Below are positions 18,848 to 27,310 of a DNA stretch of 64,000 nucleotides, in pieces; position 1 is the stretch's first letter; every line of letters starts with the position of its first letter. The notes under the pieces were generated by a model. That model had not been told where the DNA came from. It was given only the letters and a program-made list of their open reading frames with translations, and made no database searches. The DNA is from CAYPIE01 sp964410665 (GTDB lineage: Bacteria > Planctomycetota > Planctomycetia > Gemmatales > Gemmataceae), in contig CAYPIE010000005.1 of assembly GCA_964410665.1 (NCBI GenBank), positions 97,212 to 161,211 of the forward strand, given 5' to 3'. The position numbers were made by a program, and so were the translations under genes.

Positions 18848-19990
18848 ATGAAACCTCTCAATATTGGCATGATTGGCTATGGCTTTATGGGTCGTGCCCA
18901 CTCGAATGCCTATCGTACCGTGAATCATTTTTTTCCACTGGCTTATCAGCCCGTGCTCCAAGCGATTTGTGCTCGTGATCAGCAGAAAGCACAAGCGTTT
19001 GCCGAACAATGGGGCTATGCCAGCGTCGAGACCGATTGGCGGCAGTTGATTGAACGGAACGACATTGATGCGATCGATATTTGCACTCCCAATCATATGC
19101 ACGCTGAGATCGCCATCGCTGCCGCCGAGCGCGGCAAGATGGTGCTTTGTGAAAAACCGCTGGCCATGAACGGGCCCGAAGGCCAGCAAATGGTCGAGGC
19201 GATCGAAAAGGCCGGTGTCCCCAATATGGTTTGGTACAACTATCGTCGCATCCCAGCCGTGACCTTGGCCAAGCAATTGGTCGATGAAGGCAACCTCGGC
19301 CGGATCTTCCACTATCGTGCCCAGTTTCTTCAGGATTGGACGATCAATCCGGATTTACCTCAAGGTGGGGCTGGAACTTGGCGACTCGACGTGGCCTCGG
19401 CCGGTAGCGGCGTTAGCGGTGATCTGCTTGCCCACTGCATCGATACCGCGATTTGGCTCAATGGCCCGATCGAATCGGTTAACGCCATGACTGAAACCTT
19501 TGTCAAGGAGCGTAAGCACTCGCTTTCCGGCCAAGTGCAGAAGGTTGGGATCGACGATGCATGCGCCTTTCTTGCCCGGTTTGCCAATGGCTCGTTAGCG
19601 GTGTTCGAATCCACCCGCTACGCCCGCGGACACAAGGCGCTTTATACCTTTGAAATGAATGGGGAGCACGCCTCGATTGCCTGGGATTTACACGATTTAC
19701 ATCGCCTTTCGTATTTTGATCATCGCGATGAAGGTCGGCTGCGCGGCTGGCGTTCGATCCATGTGACGGATGCGGGCGATCATCCCTACATGAATCGATG
19801 GTGGGTTCCGGGGCTGCAGATTGGCTATGAGCATAGCTTTATCCACCAAGTGGCCGATTTTTTGGAAGGCCTTGAGCATGGCAAATCGGTGAAGCCAGAC
19901 TTTCGCGACGCTTTACAAACGCAATGGGTTTTGGACGCTATTCTGTCCTCGAGCAGCCAGAAAAGCTGGGTCACGGTGCCCCAGGCCTAG
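18848..19990 (+). CDS. Gfo/Idh/MocA-family oxidoreductase (inositol dehydrogenase-like)
   Basis: A 380-residue NAD(P)-dependent dehydrogenase. The Rossmann fold begins NIGMIGYGFMGRAHSNAY, EKPLAMN supplies the family's catalytic Lys-Pro, and SGDLLAHCIDTAIWL contains the active-site Asp/His. The C-terminal region (GLQIGYEHSFIHQVADFLEG) is typical of myo-inositol 2-dehydrogenase-like members. It is paired with the isomerase just upstream. The exact substrate is uncertain; inositol or a rare aldose are the main options. Confidence 0.9.
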   Translation: MKPLNIGMIGYGFMGRAHSNAYRTVNHFFPLAYQPVLQAICARDQQKAQAFAEQWGYASVETDWRQLIERNDIDAIDICTPNHMHAEIAIAAAERGKMVLCEKPLAMNGPEGQQMVEAIEKAGVPNMVWYNYRRIPAVTLAKQLVDEGNLGRIFHYRAQFLQDWTINPDLPQGGAGTWRLDVASAGSGVSGDLLAHCIDTAIWLNGPIESVNAMTETFVKERKHSLSGQVQKVGIDDACAFLARFANGSLAVFESTRYARGHKALYTFEMNGEHASIAWDLHDLHRLSYFDHRDEGRLRGWRSIHVTDAGDHPYMNRWWVPGLQIGYEHSFIHQVADFLEGLEHGKSVKPDFRDALQTQWVLDAILSSSSQKSWVTVPQA

Positions 19991-20403
19991 GTCTAGGATG
20001 ATACAGGTGGTCTGCTAGGGATAGCGGTTGTGTGGATATTGGTCATCCCTCAGAATCCATGTCCTTTGGCGACAAAGCCCAGGAGCGATGCAACCCATTC
20101 GTTGAGTACGCATCCTCTCTGGGTCGTTTCGCATACCACCTCCGATAAAATTGATTAGTTAGTGAACTTGCTCTGGATCGCTGAACTGTGTCGATCGCAG
20201 GTCCTGCCGTAAGTGGCTTCTGATCGATCGCGCAATTCTGGCAGTTTGCATCTACCTCGAGTTGCCGATCAACACGTTAATTCTGGGAATGGCAGGCTCG
20301 ATGGGCGCTCATCCTGAATTCGCGACCTACCAGGGCAATCCCAAGAATTCACGGACCACCCTTATCCGGGTCTGGTTCGTACTTTAAACGGGTTAGGTAG
20401 CCT
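19991..20403. other. 413-base intergenic stretch, no gene recognised
   Basis: No open frame with a recognisable protein and no RNA-gene signature was found. The sequence is mixed, with AT-richer patches near 20140-20170 (GATAAAATTGATTAGTTAG) and again just before asnB. It probably contains the end of the oxidoreductase unit and the promoter of the asnB-exporter operon. The asnB ATG is preceded by GGTTAGGTAG. Confidence 0.5.
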
Positions 20404-22416
20404 ATGTGCGGTATCGCAGGCCTGATCGATCTCGATCAAGACCGTGTTCCAGACCTTGAGATCCTCCAACGGATGGCCCAGGCGATTCGGCATCGGGGAC
20501 CGGACGAAGAGGGTTATTGCCAAGAAGCTGGGCTTGGCCTGGCCTCACGACGATTAAGTATTGTTGGGCTCCAAGATGGTCGCCAGCCGATCGACAACGA
20601 GGATGGTTCCGTGACGGTCGTCTTTAATGGCGAATTGTTCGATCATCGCTTGATGCGTGGTGAACTCGAGTCTCGCGGGCATCTTTTTCGTACGCACACC
20701 GATACGGAACTGTTGCCGCACCTTTGGGAAGAGTATGGGGAAGGGATGCTGGAGCGTCTCCGAGGTCAGTTTGCTTTTGCGCTATGGGATCGACGAGAGC
20801 GTCGGTTGCTGCTGGCTCGGGATCGGGTGGGGATCTGTCCACTGTTTTGGACGGTCCAGTCCGCGCACGATGGTGGTCGTTGGCTGTTATTCGCTTCGGA
20901 AATCAAAGCATTGTTTGCTTCGGGAATGGTCCCGGCGCGGGCCGATCTGGGGGGACTGAGTCACATCTTTACCTTCATGGGCATTCCCGGGCCGACAACC
21001 TGTTTTGAGGGGATTCACCTGTTAGAGCCGGGGCGTTCGCTGCAGATTCGTCAGCGGTCGGCGCGTGGTGTTGACCTTGAGTCGACGAAACCTTACTGGG
21101 AAATCGATTTTCCCGACCAAGGTCAGGAGCAAGATCCTCGAGAAACACTTCCCAGCGCCCAACCTGGGCTCAACAGCTCGGTGGTCGATGAGTTCGAGCA
21201 CCTACTTCTCAAAGCAGTTGATCGCCGACTCCGTGCAGATGTCCCTGTGGTCGCCTATCTCAGCGGGGGCGTGGATTCGAGCATGGTAGTGGCGTTGGCC
21301 AGTAAGCTGCTTGGCCGTCCCATCCCGACGTTCACGGTCGCAGTTCAATCGCAAGACTTCGATGAGACCTCTGCTGCGCAAACTGTTGCGCGCTACTTTG
21401 GTGCAGAGCTCGTTCTCACTCCCTACAGCGAAGCCGATCTGCGCGATGCCTATCCAGAGTTGATCTATGCGGCGGAGATGCCTGTCATCGATACCTCGAC
21501 AGGGGGCTTGATGCGGCTTGCCGAGTCCGTGCACAGCCATGGCTTTAAAGTAGCGCTGGCGGGGGAGGGCCCCGATGAGTTTTTAGGGGGGTACTCCTGG
21601 TTCAAAACACATCGGCTCATGAAGGCCCTCGATATCATTCCAAACGTGCCGATGTCGCGGTGGCTTCGCAACCTCTTTTGTCGCCTCAGCGGCCAACCGG
21701 TTTATGCTCGCCAGGTGATCGAACGAGGCCAGCGAGCCGTTGGAGGACATAATGGCTGGCTGGACTTCTATGGTTTGATCGGCATGGCCAAAGAGCGGTT
21801 CTTTCACCCCGATGTCAAGCGAGCGTTGCAAGGACGTGTGGCCCTCGAAGAGGTGAACCTCCCCGAACGCATCCATGCTTGGCATCCCTTCCATCGCTCT
21901 CTGGCGGTGGGGATCCGATTTCACCTGGCAGGTCATCTCCTCGCGGCCAAGGGCGACCGTATTGCGATGCGCTCCTCCGTCGAGACACGGTACCCATTTC
22001 TTGATGAAGATTTGGTAACCTTTATGAATCAGCTGCATCCGCGCTGGAAGCTGCGTGGCTTCCAGGATAAGTATTTATTGCGGAGGGTGGCCGCACGCTG
22101 GTTGCCGCGCGAAGTTGCTCAGCGAGCGAAGCAAATGTTTCGCGCGAGCCAGGATAGCTTTCGGTTAGACCTACCATCGAAAGGGAGACCCGAGACACCT
22201 GCGTGGGTGGAGCAGGTGCTCAGCCACGAATCGTTAATCCGCACTGGGTATTTTGACAGCCAAGCGGTGCGAACCTGGCGGAAGCTGTTGCCGCGAATGC
22301 GTCCCTCGCTAGGTCGTCTCAGCGTTGCCTTAGGGCTCACCGCGGTGGCAGCAACCCAACTGTGGCATCATCTGTTCATCGGTGGGGATCTGGCCGACTT
22401 ACCCCGAGGACGCTAA
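20404..22416 (+). CDS. asnB: Glutamine-dependent asparagine synthase-like amidotransferase
   Basis: A 670-residue AsnB-family enzyme. The N-terminal Ntn glutaminase begins with catalytic Cys2 (MCGIAGLIDL) and has the ammonia-site motifs RHRGPDEEGY and FNGELFDH. The C-terminal ATP-pyrophosphatase synthetase domain has LSGGVDSSMVVAL at about 287 and GEGPDEFLGGY. Family members make asparagine or amidate peptides, sugars or lipids. Its stop overlaps the start of a DevC-type permease (TAATG), followed by the ATPase and adaptor, so the whole set is one operon. That arrangement suggests the enzyme tailors the exported molecule rather than serving bulk asparagine supply; this is inference. Confidence 0.92.
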   Translation: MCGIAGLIDLDQDRVPDLEILQRMAQAIRHRGPDEEGYCQEAGLGLASRRLSIVGLQDGRQPIDNEDGSVTVVFNGELFDHRLMRGELESRGHLFRTHTDTELLPHLWEEYGEGMLERLRGQFAFALWDRRERRLLLARDRVGICPLFWTVQSAHDGGRWLLFASEIKALFASGMVPARADLGGLSHIFTFMGIPGPTTCFEGIHLLEPGRSLQIRQRSARGVDLESTKPYWEIDFPDQGQEQDPRETLPSAQPGLNSSVVDEFEHLLLKAVDRRLRADVPVVAYLSGGVDSSMVVALASKLLGRPIPTFTVAVQSQDFDETSAAQTVARYFGAELVLTPYSEADLRDAYPELIYAAEMPVIDTSTGGLMRLAESVHSHGFKVALAGEGPDEFLGGYSWFKTHRLMKALDIIPNVPMSRWLRNLFCRLSGQPVYARQVIERGQRAVGGHNGWLDFYGLIGMAKERFFHPDVKRALQGRVALEEVNLPERIHAWHPFHRSLAVGIRFHLAGHLLAAKGDRIAMRSSVETRYPFLDEDLVTFMNQLHPRWKLRGFQDKYLLRRVAARWLPREVAQRAKQMFRASQDSFRLDLPSKGRPETPAWVEQVLSHESLIRTGYFDSQAVRTWRKLLPRMRPSLGRLSVALGLTAVAATQLWHHLFIGGDLADLPRGR

Positions 22417-23543
22417 TGTTCTTCGCTTTGACAACCCTGTGGCATGAACGCTCGCGCTTTCTGCCGGGCCTTCTCGCGGTGGCCTTCAGCGCTGTGTTGA
22501 TTGCCCTGCAGTGTGGGCTCTTGCTCGGGTTGTTCGCCATTACGTCCATTCCCATCGATCATACCCGAGCCGACATTTGGCTAGGCTCCCCCCGGGTGCC
22601 CAGTGTCGACCTGGGACGGCCCATTCCCGATGGCTTCATGTCGCGGTTGGCCAGCCTCGAAGGGGTCGAACGCACCGAATTTTTTATCCAATCCTTTGCC
22701 ACCTGGACCAAACCCGGCGGGGGGACTGCACTGTGTGTGGTGGTTGGAAGTCGACTCGAGGACGATGCGCTGGGTCGCATCGATGCATTGACCCCCGAGA
22801 TGCGCGCCCGCCTCACCGAGCCCAATAGCGTGGTGATCGATACCTCGGAGCTGACCAATCTTGGCGTCGAAGGCGTCAATGATTATGCCGAGATCAACAA
22901 GCACCCGGTCCGGATTGTGGGTCTGGTCGAAAACATCCGAAGCTTGGCCGGACCGTATATCTTTTGCTCCGAATCAACCGCACGGAACTTGCTCAGGCAT
23001 CTGCTACCGATCCATCAGTCGACCTACATTCTCGGCAAGGTTCGTCCCTCCGCCGATGCGGAAGCGATCGTGAGTGAAATCAATGAACGCTATATCGATG
23101 ATATGTCGGCGTTTACCACACGGCAGTTTTCCTGGCACACACGCAAGCACTGGCTCATCAAAACCAAGGCTGGGGTCGCCCTCGGCTATGCCGCCTTGCT
23201 AGGGTTACTGGTTGGAATGGTTGTGACGAGCCAAACCCTCTATGCGGCGACCACAGCCTCCGCACGCGAATACGCGATTTTATTGGCCTTGGGCATTCCA
23301 CGCTGGCGCGTGGCGATGTCGGTTTTGGTGCAGTCGTTTTATGTCGGTCTTGTAGGAGTCCTCCTGGCGGGTCCCTCGATCTATCTGCTGTTCGAAGGGG
23401 CAAAATACCTGGATGTCTACCTGACCTTGCCCACCTGGCTGCTCGTTGGCACCAGCGGCATCACCATTTTGATGGCGGTAATCTCCGGAATGCTCGCACT
23501 ACGCTCGGTGCAAAAGATCGAGCCGATGCAGCTGTTACGTTAA
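22416..23543 (+). CDS. DevC-type ABC exporter permease
   Basis: A 375-residue FtsX/MacB-fold permease. The DevC-like N-terminus (MFFALTTLWHERSRFLPGLL) enters TM1 at about 18-43. A large periplasmic domain follows, then three C-terminal helices at about 260-283, 305-330 and 345-368, with REYAILLALGIPRWRV between the first two as in FtsX/DevC proteins. The start at 22416 overlaps the asnB stop by one base. It acts with the ATPase and adaptor immediately downstream. A second DevC homologue begins at the left edge of the window. Confidence 0.9.
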   Translation: MFFALTTLWHERSRFLPGLLAVAFSAVLIALQCGLLLGLFAITSIPIDHTRADIWLGSPRVPSVDLGRPIPDGFMSRLASLEGVERTEFFIQSFATWTKPGGGTALCVVVGSRLEDDALGRIDALTPEMRARLTEPNSVVIDTSELTNLGVEGVNDYAEINKHPVRIVGLVENIRSLAGPYIFCSESTARNLLRHLLPIHQSTYILGKVRPSADAEAIVSEINERYIDDMSAFTTRQFSWHTRKHWLIKTKAGVALGYAALLGLLVGMVVTSQTLYAATTASAREYAILLALGIPRWRVAMSVLVQSFYVGLVGVLLAGPSIYLLFEGAKYLDVYLTLPTWLLVGTSGITILMAVISGMLALRSVQKIEPMQLLR

Positions 23544-23586
23544 GACCAAGGTGGGCATGCATCGATCATCCGAGGTAGAGGGTGCT

Positions 23587-24339
23587 ATGGGAGACAAGCC
23601 GGTCTTACGCGGGATTCACCTAACCCGGTCATTTGGCGATGGGGAAGGCCGAACGACTCCCTTGCGCGATGTCTCCCTCGATCTGCACCGCGGGCAGCTG
23701 GCCCTGCTCATGGGACCATCTGGGAGCGGCAAATCGACCTTGCTGGCCATCCTGTCTGGTCTGCTCGAGCCCGATGCTGGAGAGGTGCACGCCGAGGATG
23801 GCGAGGTCATGCAGTCGATCTGGAAGCTTGGACAGCGGGATCGGGAGCGTTTCCGGTTGCGCAATGTCGGCTTTGTCTTTCAGGGCTATAACCTGTTTCC
23901 TGCTCTTTCGGCCCGACGCCAGCTGGAACTGATCCTGGAGTGGGGCGAGGGAATGAGCCATCGAGAGGCCCGAAACCGTTCCGAGGAAATGCTGGCCAAG
24001 CTCGGGCTGGAGAAACAGACGCGTAAACTCCCAAGCCAACTATCCGGCGGCGAAAAACAACGCGTTGCCATTGGCCGCGCCTTGATCAAGAATCCACGCT
24101 ACTGTTTTGCCGATGAGCCGACCAGTGCCCTCGACTGGCACAATGGCCAACATGTCATCGAATTGCTCCGCGACGCAGCCCACAAGCTGGGATCCACAGT
24201 CTTAGTAGTATCGCATGATACAAGGATTTTACCATTTGTCGATGTCTCGTTCTCACTCGAAGACGGACAGATCAAGCATGAGGCGACCGCCCGTTCTACG
24301 GCCGGTCCCTCGCCATCGCCCTGGAGGATTGTCTCATGA
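23587..24339 (+). CDS. ABC exporter ATP-binding subunit (DevA/LolD-type)
   Basis: A 250-residue nucleotide-binding subunit. Walker A is GPSGSGKST, the Q-loop is VFQGYNLFPALS, the signature LSGGEKQRVAIGRAL, and Walker B with D-loop FADEPTSALD, followed by the switch His in VVSHDTR. This is the MacB/LolD/DevA class, which drives transport without moving substrate through the inner membrane. Three starts are possible (GTG 23551, ATG 23557, ATG 23587); the last follows GAGG and lies close to the domain start. Its end overlaps the adaptor start by four bases (ATGA). Confidence 0.92.
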   Translation: MGDKPVLRGIHLTRSFGDGEGRTTPLRDVSLDLHRGQLALLMGPSGSGKSTLLAILSGLLEPDAGEVHAEDGEVMQSIWKLGQRDRERFRLRNVGFVFQGYNLFPALSARRQLELILEWGEGMSHREARNRSEEMLAKLGLEKQTRKLPSQLSGGEKQRVAIGRALIKNPRYCFADEPTSALDWHNGQHVIELLRDAAHKLGSTVLVVSHDTRILPFVDVSFSLEDGQIKHEATARSTAGPSPSPWRIVS

Positions 24340-25442
24340 TGTGCTGGCGGCGTATTCAGCCCCTGCTTTGGATCATCGGTGTTACCTTGCTGACCGGCAG
24401 CCTGGTCGGTGCTGCCTGGATGCTCGATGGCGATCCACCGGGACCCTCCCCGGCAAGCGATCTCGGTGATCAGGAACTCACCCAAGCGGTCGTCTGCTTT
24501 GGCTATGTCGATACCGATTCTGGCCCGATTCCACTTTGGCCGACACTGTTTCCGCAGCCGATGCAGGTTCGCGCAATTGATTCCACTGCCAAGGAAGGGA
24601 GCCTGGTCAAAAAGGGTCAACTTCTGGTGCAATTCGATGATACCCTGGCCAAACTCAAGCTGATCGAAGCCGAGGCTGGCGTCCGTGCTGCCAAAGCCAG
24701 CTTGGCCGATGCCCAGTATCAAGTCGAACAGGGACTTACCCAATGGAAATCTCTGGTTCAGCAGCAGGAATTGGCCATCGCAGGGAAGCTCAGCGAAATT
24801 GCCGTACTGCAAACCAAAGAACAACAAAAGTTAACGCTCTTGAAAGATGGTTCTTCGAATGATTTCGAAATTCGCCAGATCCGGGAAGGGATCCGCGGTC
24901 TCGAAGCGGGTCTGAAAGCCGAGCAACTAAAACTCGATTTGCTCAAAGCCAGCCGGCCCGACACGCAATCGGGACCCGCCAAAGCCCGAGCCGCAGTCGA
25001 GCGGACCGAGCAACTCGTCGAACAGGCCCGCGAAGCGGTAGACCGGCATCGCTTGCTCGCTCCGCAAGACGGCACAATTTTGCGGAATCTTACCACCTTG
25101 GGAATGCAGTATGGTCCGCAGTCGAAGCAACCCGTGTTCGTCTTTCTGCCCAAAGGAGACTTTATCGTCCGCGCCGAGGTCGAGCAGGAGTTCGCTCATC
25201 GAGTGCGTGTTGGTCTGACGGCTCTTCTCGAGGATCCCGTGGACCGAACCCAGCGTTGGCAAGGTCGCGTGCTCGAAGTGGCCAACTCGTTTTTGCCCAG
25301 GCGGACCGCCATGCTGCTCCCCGACCCGTTGCAACTGAATGAAACTCGAATGCTCGAGTTTCTGGTATCGATTGAGCACAATGACCAGTTAATGCATCCC
25401 AAAATTGGTCAAAAATTGCGTGTGAGTATTGGCATCGAGTGA
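24336..25442 (+). CDS. HlyD/DevB-family periplasmic adaptor
   Basis: A 368-residue membrane fusion protein. The membrane anchor is at about 8-30 (LLWIIGVTLLTGSLVGAAWML), the first lipoyl half around 75-105 (STAKEGSLVKKGQLLVQFDD), a coiled-coil hairpin at about 110-230, and the second lipoyl half near 240 (LLAPQDGTILRNLTTLGMQY). The start overlaps the ATPase stop (ATGA). It completes an asnB-devC-devA-devB operon. The 3' end overlaps the convergent DJ-1/PfpI-like gene by 54 bases. An outer-membrane TolC-like partner is not encoded nearby. Confidence 0.9.
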   Translation: MMCWRRIQPLLWIIGVTLLTGSLVGAAWMLDGDPPGPSPASDLGDQELTQAVVCFGYVDTDSGPIPLWPTLFPQPMQVRAIDSTAKEGSLVKKGQLLVQFDDTLAKLKLIEAEAGVRAAKASLADAQYQVEQGLTQWKSLVQQQELAIAGKLSEIAVLQTKEQQKLTLLKDGSSNDFEIRQIREGIRGLEAGLKAEQLKLDLLKASRPDTQSGPAKARAAVERTEQLVEQAREAVDRHRLLAPQDGTILRNLTTLGMQYGPQSKQPVFVFLPKGDFIVRAEVEQEFAHRVRVGLTALLEDPVDRTQRWQGRVLEVANSFLPRRTAMLLPDPLQLNETRMLEFLVSIEHNDQLMHPKIGQKLRVSIGIE

Positions 25443-25964
25443 GCCTTTCGGGCGTTCAACGCGAGTGCTGAGATGAGGTAGTAGCACCTGACCAAGTACC
25501 GGCAGGTCGGAGCTATCTCGACAACTCAGTAGCTGGCCATCTTGCACCAACGGGGCGTCCACGTAGGTCGCCCCCGCGGCTCGCACATCATCGCGGATCA
25601 CGGGTACACAAGTCACTCGACGCCCATCTAAGCAACCAGCACTGATCAGCAACTGGGGACCATAGCCGATGGCGATCACACGCCGCCCATCCTCCATGAA
25701 GGACCGCGTGATTCCGACCGCTACCTCTCGAATGCGTAATCGTCCGGGCGCTTCTCCGCCCGGGAGAATCAACAGGTCATACTCAATCGTATTTAACTCA
25801 TCGATTGGCAAATCTGCCTGGGCCCGATAGCCATGGAGTCCTACCGCGGGGAGTCCGCTGGGCGTTGCAAGGGTGACGGGAAAATCCTCTTCGAGGAGGC
25901 GATACCAAGGGTAGAACAGTTGTAGATCGTCAAATCCATCTGCCAACAAGATCAGGGCTTTCAT
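25389..25964 (-). CDS. DJ-1/PfpI-family protein without the catalytic cysteine
   Basis: A 191-residue class I glutamine-amidotransferase-like fold of the DJ-1/PfpI family. The fold is well kept (MKALILLADGFDDLQLFYP, DLLILPGGEAPGRLR, GPQLLISAGCLDGRRVT, VIRDDVRAAGA). At the nucleophile elbow, where the family has A-I-C-H-G, this protein has AIGYG: Gly100 replaces Cys and Tyr101 replaces His (codons at 25662-25667). It therefore cannot act as a classical cysteine protease, deglycase or glyoxalase. The start at 25964 is chosen over 25973 for alignment with family N-termini. It converges with and overlaps the adaptor gene. A sensor or structural role is possible. Confidence 0.85.
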   Translation of the reverse strand: MKALILLADGFDDLQLFYPWYRLLEEDFPVTLATPSGLPAVGLHGYRAQADLPIDELNTIEYDLLILPGGEAPGRLRIREVAVGITRSFMEDGRRVIAIGYGPQLLISAGCLDGRRVTCVPVIRDDVRAAGATYVDAPLVQDGQLLSCRDSSDLPVLGQVLLPHLSTRVERPKGSLDANTHTQFLTNFGMH

Positions 25965-26045
25965 GGATCGCATCCTTGTTGCTTTCCTAAATACCTTCTA
26001 TGCACCTACTACCATTGTACGTGGTCGATGCGACGCCAAGTGCGA

Positions 26046-27233
26046 TCATTTTGCGGACAATTCTGGAAATGCACCGTCGGCAAACTGCCGACGGAAAGCT
26101 GCCAGAGCGGATTCCTGGGCAGCCTCCGCTTCATCCAACAGCTCTTCATCATCCAAGTCCGGTACTCGATCTGGGTCTAGATGGGAAGCATGAGCTGTCG
26201 AAAGGGTTTCTGCGTCAGAGTCACTCAACCGCGTTTCTTGCTCTAGGATCGCATCTCGGTCCGGCACCCTACGAGCAGCGTCGGTTGGATCAAGGTACTC
26301 TGCCTCCGAGTGATTGAATCGCATTTCTTGATCCGAGTCTGGTACTCGATCTGGGTCCAGACGAAAAGCGTGAGCTGCCGGAAGGGTTGCTGCCTCCGCG
26401 TCATTCTGCAGCTCTTCTTGATCCAAGTCTGGTACTCGATCTGGGTCTAGACGGGAAGCGTGAGCTGCCGAAAGGGTTGCAGCCTCCGCGTTAGTCAACC
26501 GCGTTTCTTGCTCTAGGATCGCATCTCGATCCGGCACCCTATGAGCAGTGTCGGTTTGACCAAGGTACTCCGCCTCCGAATGTTTGAATCGCGTTTGTTG
26601 ATCCAGGTCCAAAGCCCGATCCGGCTCCACACGGGAGACGACGGCTTGCCCAAGATACTCCGCAAGTCGAGTCGGGGCGGCAACATCGGTGAGCAAGATG
26701 CTTGATGCCTCATCACGCCCGACGAGTTCGACGGACCCGACCCCGAGCAGTCGCTGGAGTAGATGGCCACCGGTCCGCACTTCTTTCAGGGAGTCCAAGT
26801 CGACCCCGTGCGCTTCAGGGTACAAGGGGCCGCGCTCAATCCAAACACTGTGTGCGGTGATGTGATAACCGATAAATATGAAGCGATAGCCCCAGCGGAT
26901 CCCTTGAAACAACCCTACGGCCACGATCAAGGCGAGTATCAAGAGGGTTCGTGTCGACGAGGCCAGCCCGAGCTGGTTGAACCAGGTTTGGCTGCTTGCC
27001 CATGCGACAGCAACGGCTGCCACACACAATCCAGTACTGGGCAAGCTACTACGTACGGCGACACCCACTCGAGTGGTTTCAGGTTCAATCCGAGAAGGAG
27101 TGCGTGGTGGAGTGTCGGGGATGTCGGTAACTTGCTCGGCGGCAATGCGCTGTAGTCGCTGCGACAGGGCCTCCGAGAGTCGGTCCGTTTCTTCCAACTC
27201 GAAGTGGGGTGGGGGAGAGAGCAGCGCTGACAT
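26046..27233 (-). CDS. Membrane protein with bacterial PH domain and 30-residue C-terminal repeats
   Basis: A 395-residue protein. A cytoplasmic N-terminus is followed by two membrane helices (about 67-85 and 95-115) and then a bacterial PH (DUF304-like) domain (about 117-195: IGYHITAHSVWIERGPLYPE ... SILLTDVAAPTRLAEYL). The last 180 residues are six acidic repeats of about 30 residues with the consensus RLDPDRVPDLDQE. The PH-domain assignment is by pattern. The repeats are unlike the rest of the protein and look recently amplified at DNA level. Neighbours on the same strand are a proline-rich anchored protein upstream and the DJ-1-like protein downstream. Confidence 0.7.
   Translation of the reverse strand: MSALLSPPPHFELEETDRLSEALSQRLQRIAAEQVTDIPDTPPRTPSRIEPETTRVGVAVRSSLPSTGLCVAAVAVAWASSQTWFNQLGLASSTRTLLILALIVAVGLFQGIRWGYRFIFIGYHITAHSVWIERGPLYPEAHGVDLDSLKEVRTGGHLLQRLLGVGSVELVGRDEASSILLTDVAAPTRLAEYLGQAVVSRVEPDRALDLDQQTRFKHSEAEYLGQTDTAHRVPDRDAILEQETRLTNAEAATLSAAHASRLDPDRVPDLDQEELQNDAEAATLPAAHAFRLDPDRVPDSDQEMRFNHSEAEYLDPTDAARRVPDRDAILEQETRLSDSDAETLSTAHASHLDPDRVPDLDDEELLDEAEAAQESALAAFRRQFADGAFPELSAK
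26107..26646. repeat. Six 90-bp tandem units arranged as two 270-bp super-repeats
   Basis: GGTACTCGATCTGGGTC occurs at 26161, 26341 and 26431, and GCGTTTCTTGCTCTAGGATC at 26231 and 26501, i.e. spacings of 90, 180 and exactly 270 bases. Three diverged 90-bp units were therefore duplicated together as a 270-bp block. The repeats stay in frame and encode the acidic C-terminal tail of the PH-domain protein. The outer limits are approximate. Confidence 0.85.
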
Positions 27234-27310
27234 GGTTTGTTTCCTTCCAGGGATGGCCCAAAGCAGGCGGGTTCAGGGCCCGCCGTCCCAATGGCCCGAG
27301 GATCGCTACG

